Shown here one piece after another: positions 36,031 through 45,062 of a stretch of DNA of 64,000 bases. The stretch lies in NCBI RefSeq assembly GCF_900456975.1, contig NZ_UGYM01000002.1, positions 2,790,001-2,854,000 on the forward strand. The letters are read 5' to 3'. Both the position numbers and the translations under genes were made by a program. This DNA comes from Shewanella baltica (GTDB taxonomy: Bacteria; Pseudomonadota; Gammaproteobacteria; Enterobacterales; Shewanellaceae). The notes below the pieces were generated by a model. It searched no databases. It was given only the letters and a program-made list of their open reading frames with translations, and was not told the origin of the DNA. Position 1 is the first letter of the stretch. Each line of letters begins with the position of its first letter.

Positions 36031-36468
36031 ATGAGAGTTTGTGGTGTTGAATTAAAAGGTGGCGAAGCCATTATCAGTTTATTGAGCTATGAAGGTGAAA
36101 CCTTCAATGTGCCAGAATGCCGTAAGGTGTCTTTCACCGTTTCCCAATCTGCTACCACAGAAGCTATTCGTGAGTTTCACTTCGCTTTTCATAAGCTTAT
36201 GCAAGATTATCGCGTTGATGAAGTTGTCATCATTGAACGTGAACAAAAAGGTAAATTGGCGGGCTCAGCCACAAGTTTTAAACTTGAAGCCGCGATTCAA
36301 TTAGGTGAATTACCTGTCAGCTTACTGTCTCCTGTCACTATCAAAGAGCAAAACAAGCGCAATCCACCGCAGGTTGATTTCGATAGTTTAGATCTTAAAA
36401 AAGTGCAGCAGTTAGCTTTTGAAGCCGCTTACGCCCAGCAAAATCGCCGTATTTTCGGCAAAGTTTAA
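36031..36468 (+). CDS. DUF3010 family protein
   Basis: 145-aa cytosolic protein of the DUF3010 family, with an N-terminal RVCGVELKGGEAIISLL and acidic/basic mix; the EIVIIEREQKGKLAGSATSFKLEAAI region suggests a ribonuclease H-like fold but no function is claimed. AAGGTG precedes the ATG. Followed by the YgjP-like gene after a 47-nt gap containing a hairpin. Confidence 0.82.
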   Translation: MRVCGVELKGGEAIISLLSYEGETFNVPECRKVSFTVSQSATTEAIREFHFAFHKLMQDYRVDEVVIIEREQKGKLAGSATSFKLEAAIQLGELPVSLLSPVTIKEQNKRNPPQVDFDSLDLKKVQQLAFEAAYAQQNRRIFGKV

Positions 36469-36484
36469 GTAATGCGATAACTCA

Positions 36485-36506
36485 GGCTCCGAAGTCATTC
36501 GGAGCC
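36485..36506 (+). terminator. Hairpin between DUF3010 and YgjP-like genes
   Basis: Perfect 9-bp stem GGCTCCGAA/TTCGGAGCC (36485-36493 and 36498-36506, loop GTCA), with no T run. It ends 9 nt before the next ATG, so it may be a weak terminator or may limit ribosome access to that gene. Confidence 0.6.
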
Positions 36507-36515
36507 AAATCCCCT

Positions 36516-37040
36516 ATGAATCCATTAAAATACTTAAACGGTTACAGCCCAGATATTCAACAGCAGGTACAGCAACATCTCGATGCTGGCACATTACCTA
36601 AGCTACTGTTGAAACGTCATCCTGTCATACATAGCGTTCGCAGCGATAAAGCGCTGTACGACTACACCCAAGCGATTAAAAACCAATTTTTACGCCAGTC
36701 GTCACCACTCTCGAAAGTGATCTTCGATGACAAAATTAACATTAGTCATCATGCACTTGGCTTACATTCCTACGTCGCGCGAGTTCAAGGCAATAAAATC
36801 AAAGCTAAGAACGAAATTCGCATCTCTTCACGTTTGAAGCGTGTACCAGAGCCTTTATTGCGTATGGTCGTTGTACACGAATTAGCCCATTTAAAAGAAA
36901 AAGATCACAACAAGGCTTTCTATAATTTGTGTACCCATATGGAGCCGGATTATCACCAGTTTGAATTTGATTTACGCTTATTATTAACCTGTATCGACGC
37001 CAACATATCCCCTTATTGCGCAGATAAAGCCAACACTTGA
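36516..37040 (+). CDS. YgjP-like zinc metallopeptidase-fold protein
   Basis: 174-aa protein with HELAHLKEKDH at 121-131: His121, Glu122, His125 and a third ligand His131 form the HExxH(x5)H zinc site of the DUF45/YgjP family. E. coli YgjP is reported as a nucleotide pyrophosphohydrolase; protease activity of this family is doubtful. No clear ribosome site is visible in front of the ATG. Cytosolic. Confidence 0.85.
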   Translation: MNPLKYLNGYSPDIQQQVQQHLDAGTLPKLLLKRHPVIHSVRSDKALYDYTQAIKNQFLRQSSPLSKVIFDDKINISHHALGLHSYVARVQGNKIKAKNEIRISSRLKRVPEPLLRMVVVHELAHLKEKDHNKAFYNLCTHMEPDYHQFEFDLRLLLTCIDANISPYCADKANT

Positions 37041-37130
37041 CCTTAGTATATTTTTCATCCACAACTTGACTGATAATAGTTTTCATTTAGAATATTGAAG
37101 TATCTCACGCTGCAGAATTCAGTAACGACA

Positions 37131-37586
37131 ATGACGAAACAGAATATCGATAAACTTTTGAGCAAGTGGTGTAAAAAACAAGCTAAAAAGTTACTCAAAA
37201 CACAGGCAAGATCTGTTTCAAGTTCAGGAAAAGCGATTCCATCCTTATCTCATCTGAACACCCTGACTGATAAATCTTTGACTAATAAAAAAGCTCAGCG
37301 CAAACACCTCACCAAATTACTCACGAAGCACATTTCACAACAAGAATTTGCCCATAGCGATAAATCCGCACTCAAGAAACAGTTAAAACTGGCAAAGGCT
37401 ACGTTTATTGCCGCTAATGATGCAACATTTTCATCGACTATGATTACTCGGCTCACTCCTTTACCAACAGAACACAGCTTTGCATTACGTCCTTTTAAAA
37501 AGTCTCCCTGCGGTGGCTGTCCCGCTCTAAAAGGTAAACTGTGTAAGTGTGCATTAAAAGTGATGCAAAGACGCCAAGCAAGCTGA
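37131..37586 (+). CDS. Basic hypothetical protein with C-terminal cysteine cluster
   Basis: 151 aa, Lys-rich. The C-terminus FKKSPCGGCPALKGKLCKCALK carries four Cys in C-x2-C and C-x-C pairs, which suggests a zinc-finger-like knob. No family was recognised. The ATG at 37131 is used; a TTG at 37095 opens the frame earlier but with no ribosome site. Confidence 0.6.
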   Translation: MTKQNIDKLLSKWCKKQAKKLLKTQARSVSSSGKAIPSLSHLNTLTDKSLTNKKAQRKHLTKLLTKHISQQEFAHSDKSALKKQLKLAKATFIAANDATFSSTMITRLTPLPTEHSFALRPFKKSPCGGCPALKGKLCKCALKVMQRRQAS

Positions 37587-37960
37587 TAGACGCTATTTAA
37601 CGCTACGTATTTAGTTCTGTTCAGTCCCTAATAAAGAGTGCTAGTTAGCTTTAAAGGTCATTAGCTGCCAAATTGAGTCTCTTAACTGTCAAAAGAATAA
37701 CTCGCTATAACACCCTAACTGAAGCTCACCACATCCGCTCTATTTATCCCCTTCTGTGTATATCGCTAGTACTGCGGATCGAATAAATTTAAAGCTTCCT
37801 TACAACTTGTAAGAATACTTGTGATAGCAGAAAAATATCTACAACAAGAAGAATGATGGAAACAAAAATGCCGATGAAATTTGCATTTCATCGGCATTGG
37901 TAAACTCTTCAAGAAAAGCCAGTACTATCGTTTATTCAGACTTGGCGAGACTTAGTTCTA
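37587..37960. other. Intergenic gap before M23 peptidase
   Basis: 374 nt with no gene recognised. It is AT-rich and contains the terminator listed separately near its right end. Confidence 0.5.
37868..37897 (-). terminator. Intrinsic terminator of M23 peptidase gene
   Basis: 13-bp perfect stem (37868-37880 and 37885-37897, loop TTGC). On the minus strand it is followed by a T-rich TTTTTGTTTCC. It lies 63 nt beyond the peptidase stop codon. Confidence 0.88.
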
Positions 37961-39262
37961 TTAGCCAAGGTTCATCATAGCTTCACGACTCTTCACCATA
38001 TTGGTAAATGTGCGTAAGTCTTGATTCGCTAACTTGCTAGACATAGGAATATCCGCTTTTAACGGGTCAACAGGTTTACCATTGATATGGAATTCATAAT
38101 GTAAGTGTGGACCCGTTGAGCGACCAGTATTACCAGATAAAGCAATCACTTGGCCTCGAGTCACTCGCTGACCTTTACGCACAAGCGCCTTAGATAAATG
38201 CAGGTAACGGGTACGATACTTACCACCGTGGTCAATCACAATATACTTACCAGCGAACTGATGGTCAGTCACTAAACTAACAACACCATCACCAGGAGCA
38301 ATCACTTTAGTCCCGATAGGCACTGAAAAGTCGGTTCCGTTATGGGGTGAAATACGGCCAGTAATAGGATGCTTACGATATGGATTAAAACGGGAACTCA
38401 TGCGGGGTTGTTTAGCTAATGGATAACGCTGGAACGCACGTACTAAACTCTGGCCCTTGGCATCGTAATAACTGCCGTCTGTATATTGAAATGCACTAAT
38501 TTCAGAACGACCGGTTTTAATACTCACGCCTAAAATTTGGCTACTGCCCGTAGCTTCACCTTCAACATATTGATCATTTACCAAAACAGAGAATTTATCG
38601 CCAACGCGTAAATCACGGGCGAAATTCAATTTTTCTTTGAGTAAATCTTCAATCCGCTGAATGTCTGCCGCAGCTAAACCCATTTTTTGTGCAGAGACGT
38701 AAAATGAACCTTTAATATCGCCAGATATAATACGATTTTGCCAAACACCTTCAACGTTGACTTCTTCAACATTAAAACTGCCGTCTTCATAGCGTGTAAA
38801 CACCACTTGGCGAGCAGCGTTAAAATAAAGTTCTAATTTCTGTAATTGGCCTTCGTTATCAAGCCAAAATTGCATTCTGTTACCAGGCAATAAGGTATCA
38901 AGTGCCAAAATATTTAAATCAGCTTCTAACACCTTATACATGGTCTGCTGATCAACACCCGCTTTCGAAAATAACCCACTTAAGGTATCACCAGAAACGA
39001 TAATTCGCTCAAACTGTGGAGCGTTATTAATAAGGGTTGCTTGATCTTGGACTTCAGGTTCAGAAACTTGGGGGAGAATATTTTCAATATCGAGGGCAAC
39101 AGGGATACGCTGAGCAGTTGGCACAACATGACCATTATTCGGCATTAACATAGCAGCGCCAATCAACAAACCACCCATTAATAGAATGTTTTTTTGGGTC
39201 GATGATAAGTTCTGCAAACGGGTTTGCGATAAGTTGATAAAGTTGGGTTTGCCTGTCTGCAA
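37961..39262 (-). CDS. M23 family peptidoglycan endopeptidase (MepM-like)
   Basis: 433-aa periplasmic enzyme anchored by an N-terminal helix (about 24-44; NILLMGGLLIGAAMLM). A LysM/OapA-like region (about 85-180; IVSGDTLSGLFSKAGV) precedes the M23 domain (about 300-400; HNGTDFSVPIGTKVIAPGDG, then HLHYEFHINGKP with the HxH zinc ligands). Such enzymes cleave peptide cross-links for cell-wall growth. Start is TTG with AAAGGTG at good spacing. Confidence 0.92.
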   Translation of the reverse strand: MQTGKPNFINLSQTRLQNLSSTQKNILLMGGLLIGAAMLMPNNGHVVPTAQRIPVALDIENILPQVSEPEVQDQATLINNAPQFERIIVSGDTLSGLFSKAGVDQQTMYKVLEADLNILALDTLLPGNRMQFWLDNEGQLQKLELYFNAARQVVFTRYEDGSFNVEEVNVEGVWQNRIISGDIKGSFYVSAQKMGLAAADIQRIEDLLKEKLNFARDLRVGDKFSVLVNDQYVEGEATGSSQILGVSIKTGRSEISAFQYTDGSYYDAKGQSLVRAFQRYPLAKQPRMSSRFNPYRKHPITGRISPHNGTDFSVPIGTKVIAPGDGVVSLVTDHQFAGKYIVIDHGGKYRTRYLHLSKALVRKGQRVTRGQVIALSGNTGRSTGPHLHYEFHINGKPVDPLKADIPMSSKLANQDLRTFTNMVKSREAMMNLG

Positions 39263-39527
39263 CGCTTTTCACCTTTCGTTAACTTTGCGTTTTATTTTTG
39301 AACCAGTCCCTATGAGGGAAGCCCGAATTTTTTCCAACTTATCCCAAAAATCCCATTATGACAAATGCTATTTCGTACTTTTACCTGACTATTAACAAGA
39401 AACATGCGCCAGTTGGCATTTTCAACTCAGTTTGCGCACATTATCCTAATGTTAAACACGCAAGAGTCACAATAAATAACATATACAAAACAGCAGGTTA
39501 TTTATTGGACTCTGAGAGAACGAGCGA

Positions 39528-42500
39528 CTAAGGCAAAACTATCGTCATTTCGCTCCCATGTGAGGTTTTATTGATGTCGATGCGAGTATTTATCTGCTCT
39601 TTCATCTCAGAAACGTGCGAGATCACCCCTATCATGCGGCCCGAAGACTGCAGAACCATCAAGGTTCGAATCGCCAATTCCAATGAATCTTGGTCTAAAC
39701 TGCCAAAGCCTTCATCGATAAATAAGGTGTCGAGTTTGATCCCCCCAGCATAAGCTTGCACCACATCGGATAGCCCTAACGCCATGGACAAGGCCGCCAT
39801 AAAACTTTCGCCGCCGCTTAAGGTTGCTACAGGGCGCACTTTTGAGGTGTAGGCATCTTCCACTTCTAACTCGAGCCCAGACGCCTTGTTGCCCTTTGCT
39901 CTATCTTCCTTACGCAGCAAGCGATAACGTCCCTTACTCATCAGATGCAGCCTATGGCTCGCTTCGAGTAACACATCGTCGAGCAGTACGCTTAATACAA
40001 AACGCTGCAAACTGATCTTATTGCCTGTTTTCCCATTCGCCACATCGGCAAGCGTGCCGATAACTGCATATTCATCGTCTAACGCCTTAGCTTTCGTATC
40101 TGCAATACTGAGCTGGCTTTGAGTTTGTGTGAGCAATACTGTGCGAGTGTGAAGCAACTGCCATACCTGCTCTGCTGCGTGTAATGCTTGCTGCGCCGAC
40201 TCAAGCTCGGCAGCGAGCTTAATGCTATCGGGTGGCACTTTATCTTTGAGCTTCATCGCTAACTGCTCGCACTGCGCCTTGGTCAAAGCACTGCGCTGCT
40301 GGTAAGCCTCAATCTCGCTGGCTAATGCATGCAGTTGCTCTTCATCCAGCATGGCCGCAAATAAGGCCTGTTGGTCGGTAAATCCCGCTGCGACTAATTG
40401 CTGATTGAGTTGCTGCTGGGCACGCGTTTGCTGGACTAATGCCGCCTCAGCGGTATTTTCGGCACCATTAAGCGCCGCTTTAGCTGCAACAAAGGTTTGC
40501 CCTGTTTGTTGCTGAAGCGCCCTCACGTCAGCAATCTGCTGTTTAATCTGGCTTATCTGTTGCTGGTTTTGCGTGATTGCTGCGGTTAATGCCTCAAGCG
40601 TTGCAAGCGCAGGTGGGACACTTTGTTGCATGTGCGCTAACTGCCCCTGCAATAAATCCACTTTAGATTGCAGCGCACTATCGTGTGTTTGTCCTTGCTC
40701 CAGCTTTTGTTGCAGATGCGTTTCCTGCGCGTGCAACAATACAATTTCTTGCTGTAACTGCTGCAAATCTTGATGAGCTTGCTCAGCTTGCGTGAGTGAG
40801 AAAGCATATTGCGACAAGGTATGCGCATGTTCATCTTGAGAAATATCAACCGCTGTGCCCAATTGGGCCACGAGATCTTGTGATTGCTGTTGCAAGATTT
40901 TGAACTGTGCATCTAATCCGCGATATTCCGCTCTGGCTTTGCTCAGGACTTCTTGGGCCATCGTTTCAGCGTCTTGGGCCAATTGCAGCACTTCATCACT
41001 TGGGAGTGGCTCTTGGCTCTGTGCTGGCTGCGGATGGATTTGGCTGCCACAGACGGGACAAGGTTCATCTTGCTGTAATTGCCGCGCTAAAATGGCTGCC
41101 TGTCCTTGGTGCCAAGTCATTAATAGGGCTTTATGCGCAACCTGTGCTTGCTGATGCTCGGCATTGAGTTGTTGCCCTTGCGCTTTCGCATTGGCAAGTT
41201 TTGCCTGTGTCGACGATACCCTTGCCGCCACTTGTTGCCATTGCTGATAAGTTGACAATAACTGCTGTTGCTGCTGGTGCGCCTGTTGCAATGAGAGGCG
41301 AGTGTCGCTGTTGGCCTGCAATGGTGGCAAAGCCGATTCCAGTTCACGGCGTTTTTGGGTTGCGGCGGTTAACTCATTTTTACTGATCTGAAGCTGTGCT
41401 TTAGCTTTAACTAACTGTGCTTGCTCTTGCTCGAGGGTTTTATTGAGTCTATCCAGCTCCCTAAGCTGCGGCCCTAGCGCATTCAGTTGCTGTTTGGCTT
41501 GTTCCTGTTCCAGTAGCGACGCTTCCAATACGGGCAAGTCTTGCGCTTTGAGCTCGGCATCATCAAAGGCTTGCTTGGCTTGAGTCAGTGCCGTTTGCGC
41601 ATTGCTAAAGGCGAGATTGGCGGCTTTTGCTTCTTGTTCACGGGCTAAAAACACCTCAACCATAGGCGCTAAACGCTGCGCTTGTTTAGCTAAGTTCAGT
41701 TTATGGGTTTGCGCAACGATACTTTCTTGCTGCGCCTCGAGCGCTGCAGCGGTTTGAGTTAAAACATCAAACTGCGCAAATTCAGCCAGTAGATGCTGGG
41801 CGGCATCGCTGGCTTTAATGATTAATTGTTGCTGCTGTAATGCCTGTTCCTTGGCACTTTGAGCGAGCGCAAGTTCAGGCGTGAGCTTGGCTAATTCATT
41901 GCTTAGCTCGTCATCGGATGCTAGGCCCGCACTTTGTAAAATACCATCGCGGCGGCTGCGTTGATCTTTCACTAAGGCGCTAATATCGGCAGCCTTATTT
42001 TTTAAGGTATCTTCAATCCGGCGATAAATATGCGTTTGAAATAACTGACTAAATATCAGCTCACGCGCTTTAGAGTCCGCCATTAATAATTCGCGAAACT
42101 TACCCTGAGGTAATACCATCACTTGGCGAAACTGCTCCACATCGAGCCCAGTCAAAGCTTCAATCTCAGCGGTGGCCTCGGACACTTTACTGGCAACTAA
42201 TAAGCTTTCATTGCCATCGGCGCCAATTTTATAGAGCTGCGCTTCGGGCTTTTGCACTGTCGAGCCGTCACCGCTTTTTTTAACTCTGTCTTGCTCTGGC
42301 ACCCGGCGAATACGGTAGCTGTTACTGCCGAGCTGAAAACTGAAAGTGACTTCTGTTAGTAAACTATCGTCGGCCATATCACAGCGCATTTGGCTACCTT
42401 CACGCTCATTACCTGTGGTTTTGCCATAGAGCGCAAAACAAATGCCATCGAGCAAGGTCGTCTTACCCGCGCCTGTGGGCCCGTTGATGAGAAATAACGG

Positions 42501-42584
42501 ATTGGTTCCAAGGGCTGTAAAATCAAGTGCCTGAGTCGATGCAAAGGGACCAAAGGCTGACATTGAAAGGCTAAGGGGTCTCAT
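39528..42584 (-). CDS. sbcC: Nuclease SbcCD subunit C (SMC-like ATPase)
   Basis: 1018-aa ATPase partner of SbcD. Walker A NGPTGAGKTT at the N-terminus (about 34-43), long coiled coils, a central zinc hook CPVCGS (about 507-512) through which two subunits join, and the C-terminal signature LSGGESFMAALSMALGLSD with Walker B LDTLFIDEGFGSLD. The complex trims hairpins and protein-blocked DNA ends. ATG overlaps the sbcD stop by 4 nt, so the genes are translationally coupled. Length matches E. coli (1048). Confidence 0.96.
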   Translation of the reverse strand: MRPLSLSMSAFGPFASTQALDFTALGTNPLFLINGPTGAGKTTLLDGICFALYGKTTGNEREGSQMRCDMADDSLLTEVTFSFQLGSNSYRIRRVPEQDRVKKSGDGSTVQKPEAQLYKIGADGNESLLVASKVSEATAEIEALTGLDVEQFRQVMVLPQGKFRELLMADSKARELIFSQLFQTHIYRRIEDTLKNKAADISALVKDQRSRRDGILQSAGLASDDELSNELAKLTPELALAQSAKEQALQQQQLIIKASDAAQHLLAEFAQFDVLTQTAAALEAQQESIVAQTHKLNLAKQAQRLAPMVEVFLAREQEAKAANLAFSNAQTALTQAKQAFDDAELKAQDLPVLEASLLEQEQAKQQLNALGPQLRELDRLNKTLEQEQAQLVKAKAQLQISKNELTAATQKRRELESALPPLQANSDTRLSLQQAHQQQQQLLSTYQQWQQVAARVSSTQAKLANAKAQGQQLNAEHQQAQVAHKALLMTWHQGQAAILARQLQQDEPCPVCGSQIHPQPAQSQEPLPSDEVLQLAQDAETMAQEVLSKARAEYRGLDAQFKILQQQSQDLVAQLGTAVDISQDEHAHTLSQYAFSLTQAEQAHQDLQQLQQEIVLLHAQETHLQQKLEQGQTHDSALQSKVDLLQGQLAHMQQSVPPALATLEALTAAITQNQQQISQIKQQIADVRALQQQTGQTFVAAKAALNGAENTAEAALVQQTRAQQQLNQQLVAAGFTDQQALFAAMLDEEQLHALASEIEAYQQRSALTKAQCEQLAMKLKDKVPPDSIKLAAELESAQQALHAAEQVWQLLHTRTVLLTQTQSQLSIADTKAKALDDEYAVIGTLADVANGKTGNKISLQRFVLSVLLDDVLLEASHRLHLMSKGRYRLLRKEDRAKGNKASGLELEVEDAYTSKVRPVATLSGGESFMAALSMALGLSDVVQAYAGGIKLDTLFIDEGFGSLDQDSLELAIRTLMVLQSSGRMIGVISHVSEMKEQINTRIDINKTSHGSEMTIVLP

Positions 42585-43726
42585 GCTTGACGCTCCTCAT
42601 TGTGCAGCTTAGTCAGGAGGTCATCCATCACGACTTGCTGTGCCTGCGTCAATGACTCGCCAGACACCTGGGAGAAAAAGTCACAAAACATGTCCATCTC
42701 GCCTTTTTTGATATGATCCCGGCTCAAAGCAACTTGCTGCTGCCCCGCCATCAAGCCTGTCCGCTCTAAATGCAGCACATTAGGGTAGACGGCCCTAAGT
42801 TTACCCATAGCGTCTAAAATGGCATGTTTATCGAGGAGCCTGACCATAAGGTAATCCTCACGGTTTGTATCCGTTTTACCTTGGGCGAGTAAGATGTCTA
42901 ACTCCCCTTCTAAGATGCGAACATCACGCAGCGAGGTTAACGGCAATAAACGGATATCTATTGGCGTTTGCGTGCCTAGTTCAACTAAGGTCACCGACTT
43001 GTGTTGATGTTGTTCGCTAAAGGAATACTTCAAAATCGAGCCTGAGTAACGCACATGCTCGGCGCCTTTGTATTGCGGTCCGTGCAAATGCCCAAGGGCG
43101 ACATAATCAAACTCAGTGAAGAGCTTTGGCGATATTTTATCGGCGCCACCAATACTGAGCGGCCGCTCTGATTCTGATTCGCTGCCGCCATCCAAAAAGC
43201 AATGGCTTATCACCACTTTGGGTAAGCCTTGGCTATCGTGCTGGCGCACTTTTTCCAGCAATACATCCATAGCCATTTCGTGGCTCGACGCCTCACACTC
43301 AAACACTTGCCGCACTGTGGCAGGTTCAGCGTAAGGCAAGGGATAAAAAACCACATCACCACTTGTACTCGACAATGTAATAGGCTGAATGTCAGCACTC
43401 AAGGGCCCCACAATATATAAGCCACTTGCCGCCATTTGTTTTGCCGCAAACCCTAAGCGCTCGTGGCCATCGTGGTTACCGGCAATCATAATCACTTGCA
43501 GACCTAAATCCTGTACTAAGCGGTTGAGCACATCATCTAACAGCGCAACCGCGTTTGCTGGCGGAATCGATCTGTCATAAATATCCCCCGCCACAATCAC
43601 AGCGTCCACCTTATGCTCATCTGCTAATGCAATAATTTGCTCGAGCACAAAGGCTTGATCATCCAGTAATGACTGATTGTGTAACTGACGACCTATGTGC
43701 CAGTCCGAGGTGTGGATAAATTTCAT
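42581..43726 (-). CDS. sbcD: Nuclease SbcCD subunit D
   Basis: 381-aa calcineurin-like phosphoesterase with the full motif set: TSDWHIGR (8-15), GDIYDRSIPP, GNHDGHERL, HCFLDGG and GHLHGPQ. Manganese-dependent nuclease of the SbcCD complex. Coupled to sbcC by a 4-nt overlap. Its 409-nt upstream gap holds a strongly foldable region. Confidence 0.96.
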   Translation of the reverse strand: MKFIHTSDWHIGRQLHNQSLLDDQAFVLEQIIALADEHKVDAVIVAGDIYDRSIPPANAVALLDDVLNRLVQDLGLQVIMIAGNHDGHERLGFAAKQMAASGLYIVGPLSADIQPITLSSTSGDVVFYPLPYAEPATVRQVFECEASSHEMAMDVLLEKVRQHDSQGLPKVVISHCFLDGGSESESERPLSIGGADKISPKLFTEFDYVALGHLHGPQYKGAEHVRYSGSILKYSFSEQHQHKSVTLVELGTQTPIDIRLLPLTSLRDVRILEGELDILLAQGKTDTNREDYLMVRLLDKHAILDAMGKLRAVYPNVLHLERTGLMAGQQQVALSRDHIKKGEMDMFCDFFSQVSGESLTQAQQVVMDDLLTKLHNEERQA

Positions 43727-44135
43727 AATCGCTCTTTTAAAGAAGTGGTAGCGCTAAACCCGAGCGCATGTGCCGGCACATCAACGCAAAAATAAGGCAG
43801 ACGAGATAGACACTGCACGCATGCAAATCGGGTTAAATCGTATTAAATAAAGACATAGCGTTTAAATGCACATAGAAAAATGAGAAGCCTAAAAAGTGCA
43901 TTAAAATTGACAGGTTATACTATTCAAAAACCTTGAAAGAGTATACCTATTGCAAAGTAGGAAGAGGCGTTGCGATCCTCTTTAGAGGATATTCTAAGCG
44001 ATATCCACCTCAGCTAAACTTATGAGCCAAGGTGAACGTCACTCAGATAAGATAAAAATAAAATAACTTAAGCTTACGCGCTAAGATTAACTAATCCGCC
44101 GTTTAAGGCTGCGCTTATTGATAAGAAACAATCAA
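43727..44135. other. Intergenic gap with folded segment
   Basis: 409 nt between two minus-strand genes. It must contain the sbcDC promoter. It holds the structured segment 43913-44051 listed separately. Confidence 0.5.
43913..44051. ncRNA. Strongly structured segment, possible RNA element
   Basis: Four stems in 139 nt: GGTTATACT (43913-43921) with AGTATACC (43940-43947) plus inner TTCAA/TTGAA; ATCCTCT/AGAGGAT (43975-43990); GAGG-ATAT with ATATCC-A-CCTC (43985-44011), which competes with the previous stem; and CTTATGAG..CTC..ATAAG (44019-44051) enclosing GTGA/TCAC. Alternative pairings resemble a riboswitch leader, but no riboswitch class could be matched, and no plus-strand gene follows for 1 kb. 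The strand is not settled. Confidence 0.4.
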
Positions 44136-44906
44136 TTAGAATAAGTGATATTGCGTTGCGAGGAGTTTAAAGCTCATGGCAAGGGACATAGTCACGACCA
44201 GTGGCTTGATAATTTTCGTGCCTTTAGTCACAACCAGACGAGAGCCCAAAGTTGCGCCAATCGCTTGTCCTGCGAGCATGACCACCCCCAATAACCAAAT
44301 CACTTTGCCGCCCAAGGCGAAGAAAATCAGCGAAGCTATGTTGGTTGAGAAATTAAGTAGTTTCGCGTGAGCCGTAGCCTTAGCCAAACCAAAACCTGCT
44401 AACGATACAAACGCCAGCGCAAAAAAGCTGCCAGTGCCAGGACCAAAAAAACCATCGTACAATCCCACACCTAACGCGGCAGTGAACGCAAACGCGGTAG
44501 GTGTCAGTACTTGATGCTTATCGTCTTCAGAAATCTTTTTCGAAAATAAGAAGTAACAACCAATTGCCAAAATCAAAAATGGCAACATCAATTCCAGCAC
44601 TTTGGTATCGACGAGTTGAACGAGAATAGTGCCCAATGCAGCGCCGATGAACGCACAGATCAAGGCTAACTTTACGGATTTAAGATCCACGAGTCCTTTA
44701 CGGACAAAGTACAAGCTCGCAAAAAAACTGCCGCCACAGGCCTGCAGCTTATTTGTGCCCAAGGCAACCGCAGGCGGCAAGCCTGCCCACATGAGTGCAG
44801 GAATCGTCAACAAGCCACCGCCACCGGCGATAGCGTCGATAAAACCTGCCACCATAGCGACGGCAAAAAGTATCGCAGCGATTTGTAGCGTCAGTTCAAA
44901 TTCCAT
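44136..44906 (-). CDS. TSUP (TauE/SafE) family permease
   Basis: 256-aa polytopic permease with about eight helices. Hallmarks: VAGFIDAIAGGGGLLTIPALMWAGLPPAVALGTNKLQACGGSFFA at the N-terminus and GVGLYDGFFGPGTGSFF in the middle, the two inverted TauE halves. Family members export or import sulfite, sulfonates or similar anions. Divergent from a LysR gene; the shared palindrome suggests regulation by it. Confidence 0.93.
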   Translation of the reverse strand: MEFELTLQIAAILFAVAMVAGFIDAIAGGGGLLTIPALMWAGLPPAVALGTNKLQACGGSFFASLYFVRKGLVDLKSVKLALICAFIGAALGTILVQLVDTKVLELMLPFLILAIGCYFLFSKKISEDDKHQVLTPTAFAFTAALGVGLYDGFFGPGTGSFFALAFVSLAGFGLAKATAHAKLLNFSTNIASLIFFALGGKVIWLLGVVMLAGQAIGATLGSRLVVTKGTKIIKPLVVTMSLAMSFKLLATQYHLF

Positions 44907-45002
44907 AATGATTTATTATTCTTCTGATAAAAAAAGGGAGTGATTGCTAGGCATTAGACTGCGTTTGCCAAATAAACGCAAAGGAGTTATTGTCGTCATT
45001 GC

Positions 45003-45017
45003 GTGAGTTAAACTCAC
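45003..45017. promoter_or_regulatory. LysR-type T-N11-A palindrome between TSUP and lysR
   Basis: GTGAGTT-A-AACTCAC is a perfect 15-nt palindrome (one central base) with T at 45004 and A at 45016, the LysR-box form T-N11-A. It lies 46 nt before the lysR ATG and 97 nt from the TSUP ATG. Confidence 0.7.
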
Positions 45018-45062
45018 ACAAATCTGTAATCCTGTTCTAATTACCCAACTGTAGGACATCAA

